5,119 nt of DNA from Phycisphaerae bacterium (GTDB lineage: Bacteria > Planctomycetota > Phycisphaerae > Sedimentisphaerales > SG8-4). The translations under genes and the position numbers were made by a program. Shown here piece after piece: positions 5,010 to 5,119 of this stretch. The DNA lies in NCBI GenBank assembly GCA_030603035.1, contig JAUVYQ010000168.1, positions 1 through 5,119 on the forward strand, in the 5' to 3' direction. The first letter of the stretch is position 1. Each line of letters begins with the position of its first letter. Under the pieces are notes generated by a model. It saw only the letters and a list, made by a program, of their open reading frames with translations. It was not told where the DNA came from and made no database searches.

Positions 5010-5080
5010 GCCCTCCAACAGGTGCATTTTTGGTAAATTAGCTTAAAATTCACCTAAAAATGTTTCTGCCATTGGAGGGC
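5010..5080 (+). promoter_or_regulatory. 71-nt imperfect hairpin that sequesters the Shine-Dalgarno of the next gene
   Basis: The outer stem is perfect: GCCCTCCAA (5010-5018) with TTGGAGGGC (5072-5080). Further in, CAG (5019-5021) pairs with CTG (5066-5068), CATTTTT (5025-5031) with AAAAATG (5056-5062), GGT (5032-5034) with ACC (5052-5054), and AATT (5036-5039) with AATT (5047-5050). The loop is 7 nt. That is 26 base pairs in all, interrupted by a 3-nt bulge, a 3x3 loop, a 1-nt bulge and a mismatch. The GGAGGG at 5074-5079 is fully paired, so translation of the downstream frame should be blocked while the hairpin is closed. Confidence 0.65.
5074..5079 (+). promoter_or_regulatory. Shine-Dalgarno of the right-edge gene, inside a stem
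   Basis: GGAGGG ends 7 bases before the ATG at 5087, with an all-A stretch just before the start. It is a strong site by sequence but is completely base-paired in the 5010-5080 hairpin. Confidence 0.7.
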
Positions 5081-5086
5081 AAAAAA

Positions 5087-5119
5087 ATGTATGAAGAAAT
5101 TTTAGACCAAATGAAAGAA
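5087..5119 (+). CDS. Start of an unidentified gene, truncated by the window edge
   Basis: The ATG at 5087 follows an ideal GGAGGG site, and the frame stays open for the 11 codons left (MYEEILDQMKE). The start is acidic and helix-prone, with no signal peptide. The sequence is too short to assign a family. The leader, with a UUCG hairpin and then a Shine-Dalgarno-hiding hairpin, resembles in layout the left end of IS200-type elements, so a transposase is one possibility. A housekeeping gene under cis control is another. Confidence 0.6.
   Translation, partial: MYEEILDQMKE

Noticed and set aside
4940..5087. THF, fluoride, c-di-GMP or other known riboswitch near folC
   Set aside because: None of the conserved cores I know is present. 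The leader belongs to the gene after folC, not to folC itself.

Overview
The window looks like a chromosomal segment of an uncultivated or little-studied bacterium. The most likely group is Planctomycetota, perhaps of the Phycisphaerae/Sedimentisphaerales kind. This is an inference from style only: medium GC, wide gene spacing, intergenic DNA packed with short 7- and 9-bp tandem motifs and dispersed hairpins, and a FolC with a lysine-rich N-terminal tail. There is no rRNA or other phylogenetic marker, so the assignment is soft.

Layout from left to right. Positions 1-647 (+) hold the end of an ImmA/IrrE-type protein overlapping by ATGA with a DUF4411 PIN-like protein, which together look like a type II toxin-antitoxin-like pair. 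Positions 825-1979 (-) hold a complete dprA, convergent with that pair. Positions 1980-2593 have no gene and carry a field of short repeats. Positions 2594-2881 (+) encode a small two-helix membrane protein of the PLDc_N type, with a very good ribosome binding site. Positions 2882-3446 have no convincing intact gene; one open frame there keeps what looks like the last part of a histidine-kinase ATPase domain. Positions 3447-4880 (+) hold a complete folC, preceded by a terminator-like hairpin and a plausible promoter and followed by a hairpin that contains its stop codon. Positions 4881-5119 hold a structured leader and the first 11 codons of an unidentified gene.

The genes do not form one pathway. 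dprA (ssDNA handling and RecA loading in transformation) and folC (folate polyglutamylation) are housekeeping genes, the left-hand pair is accessory, and the small membrane protein stands alone. The most unusual structure is at the right edge. A 71-nt imperfect hairpin hides the Shine-Dalgarno sequence of the last gene. It is preceded by two mutually exclusive small hairpins, one closed by a UUCG tetraloop. This could be a cis-regulatory leader, or a transposase leader built like the one in IS200. The window ends too early to decide.
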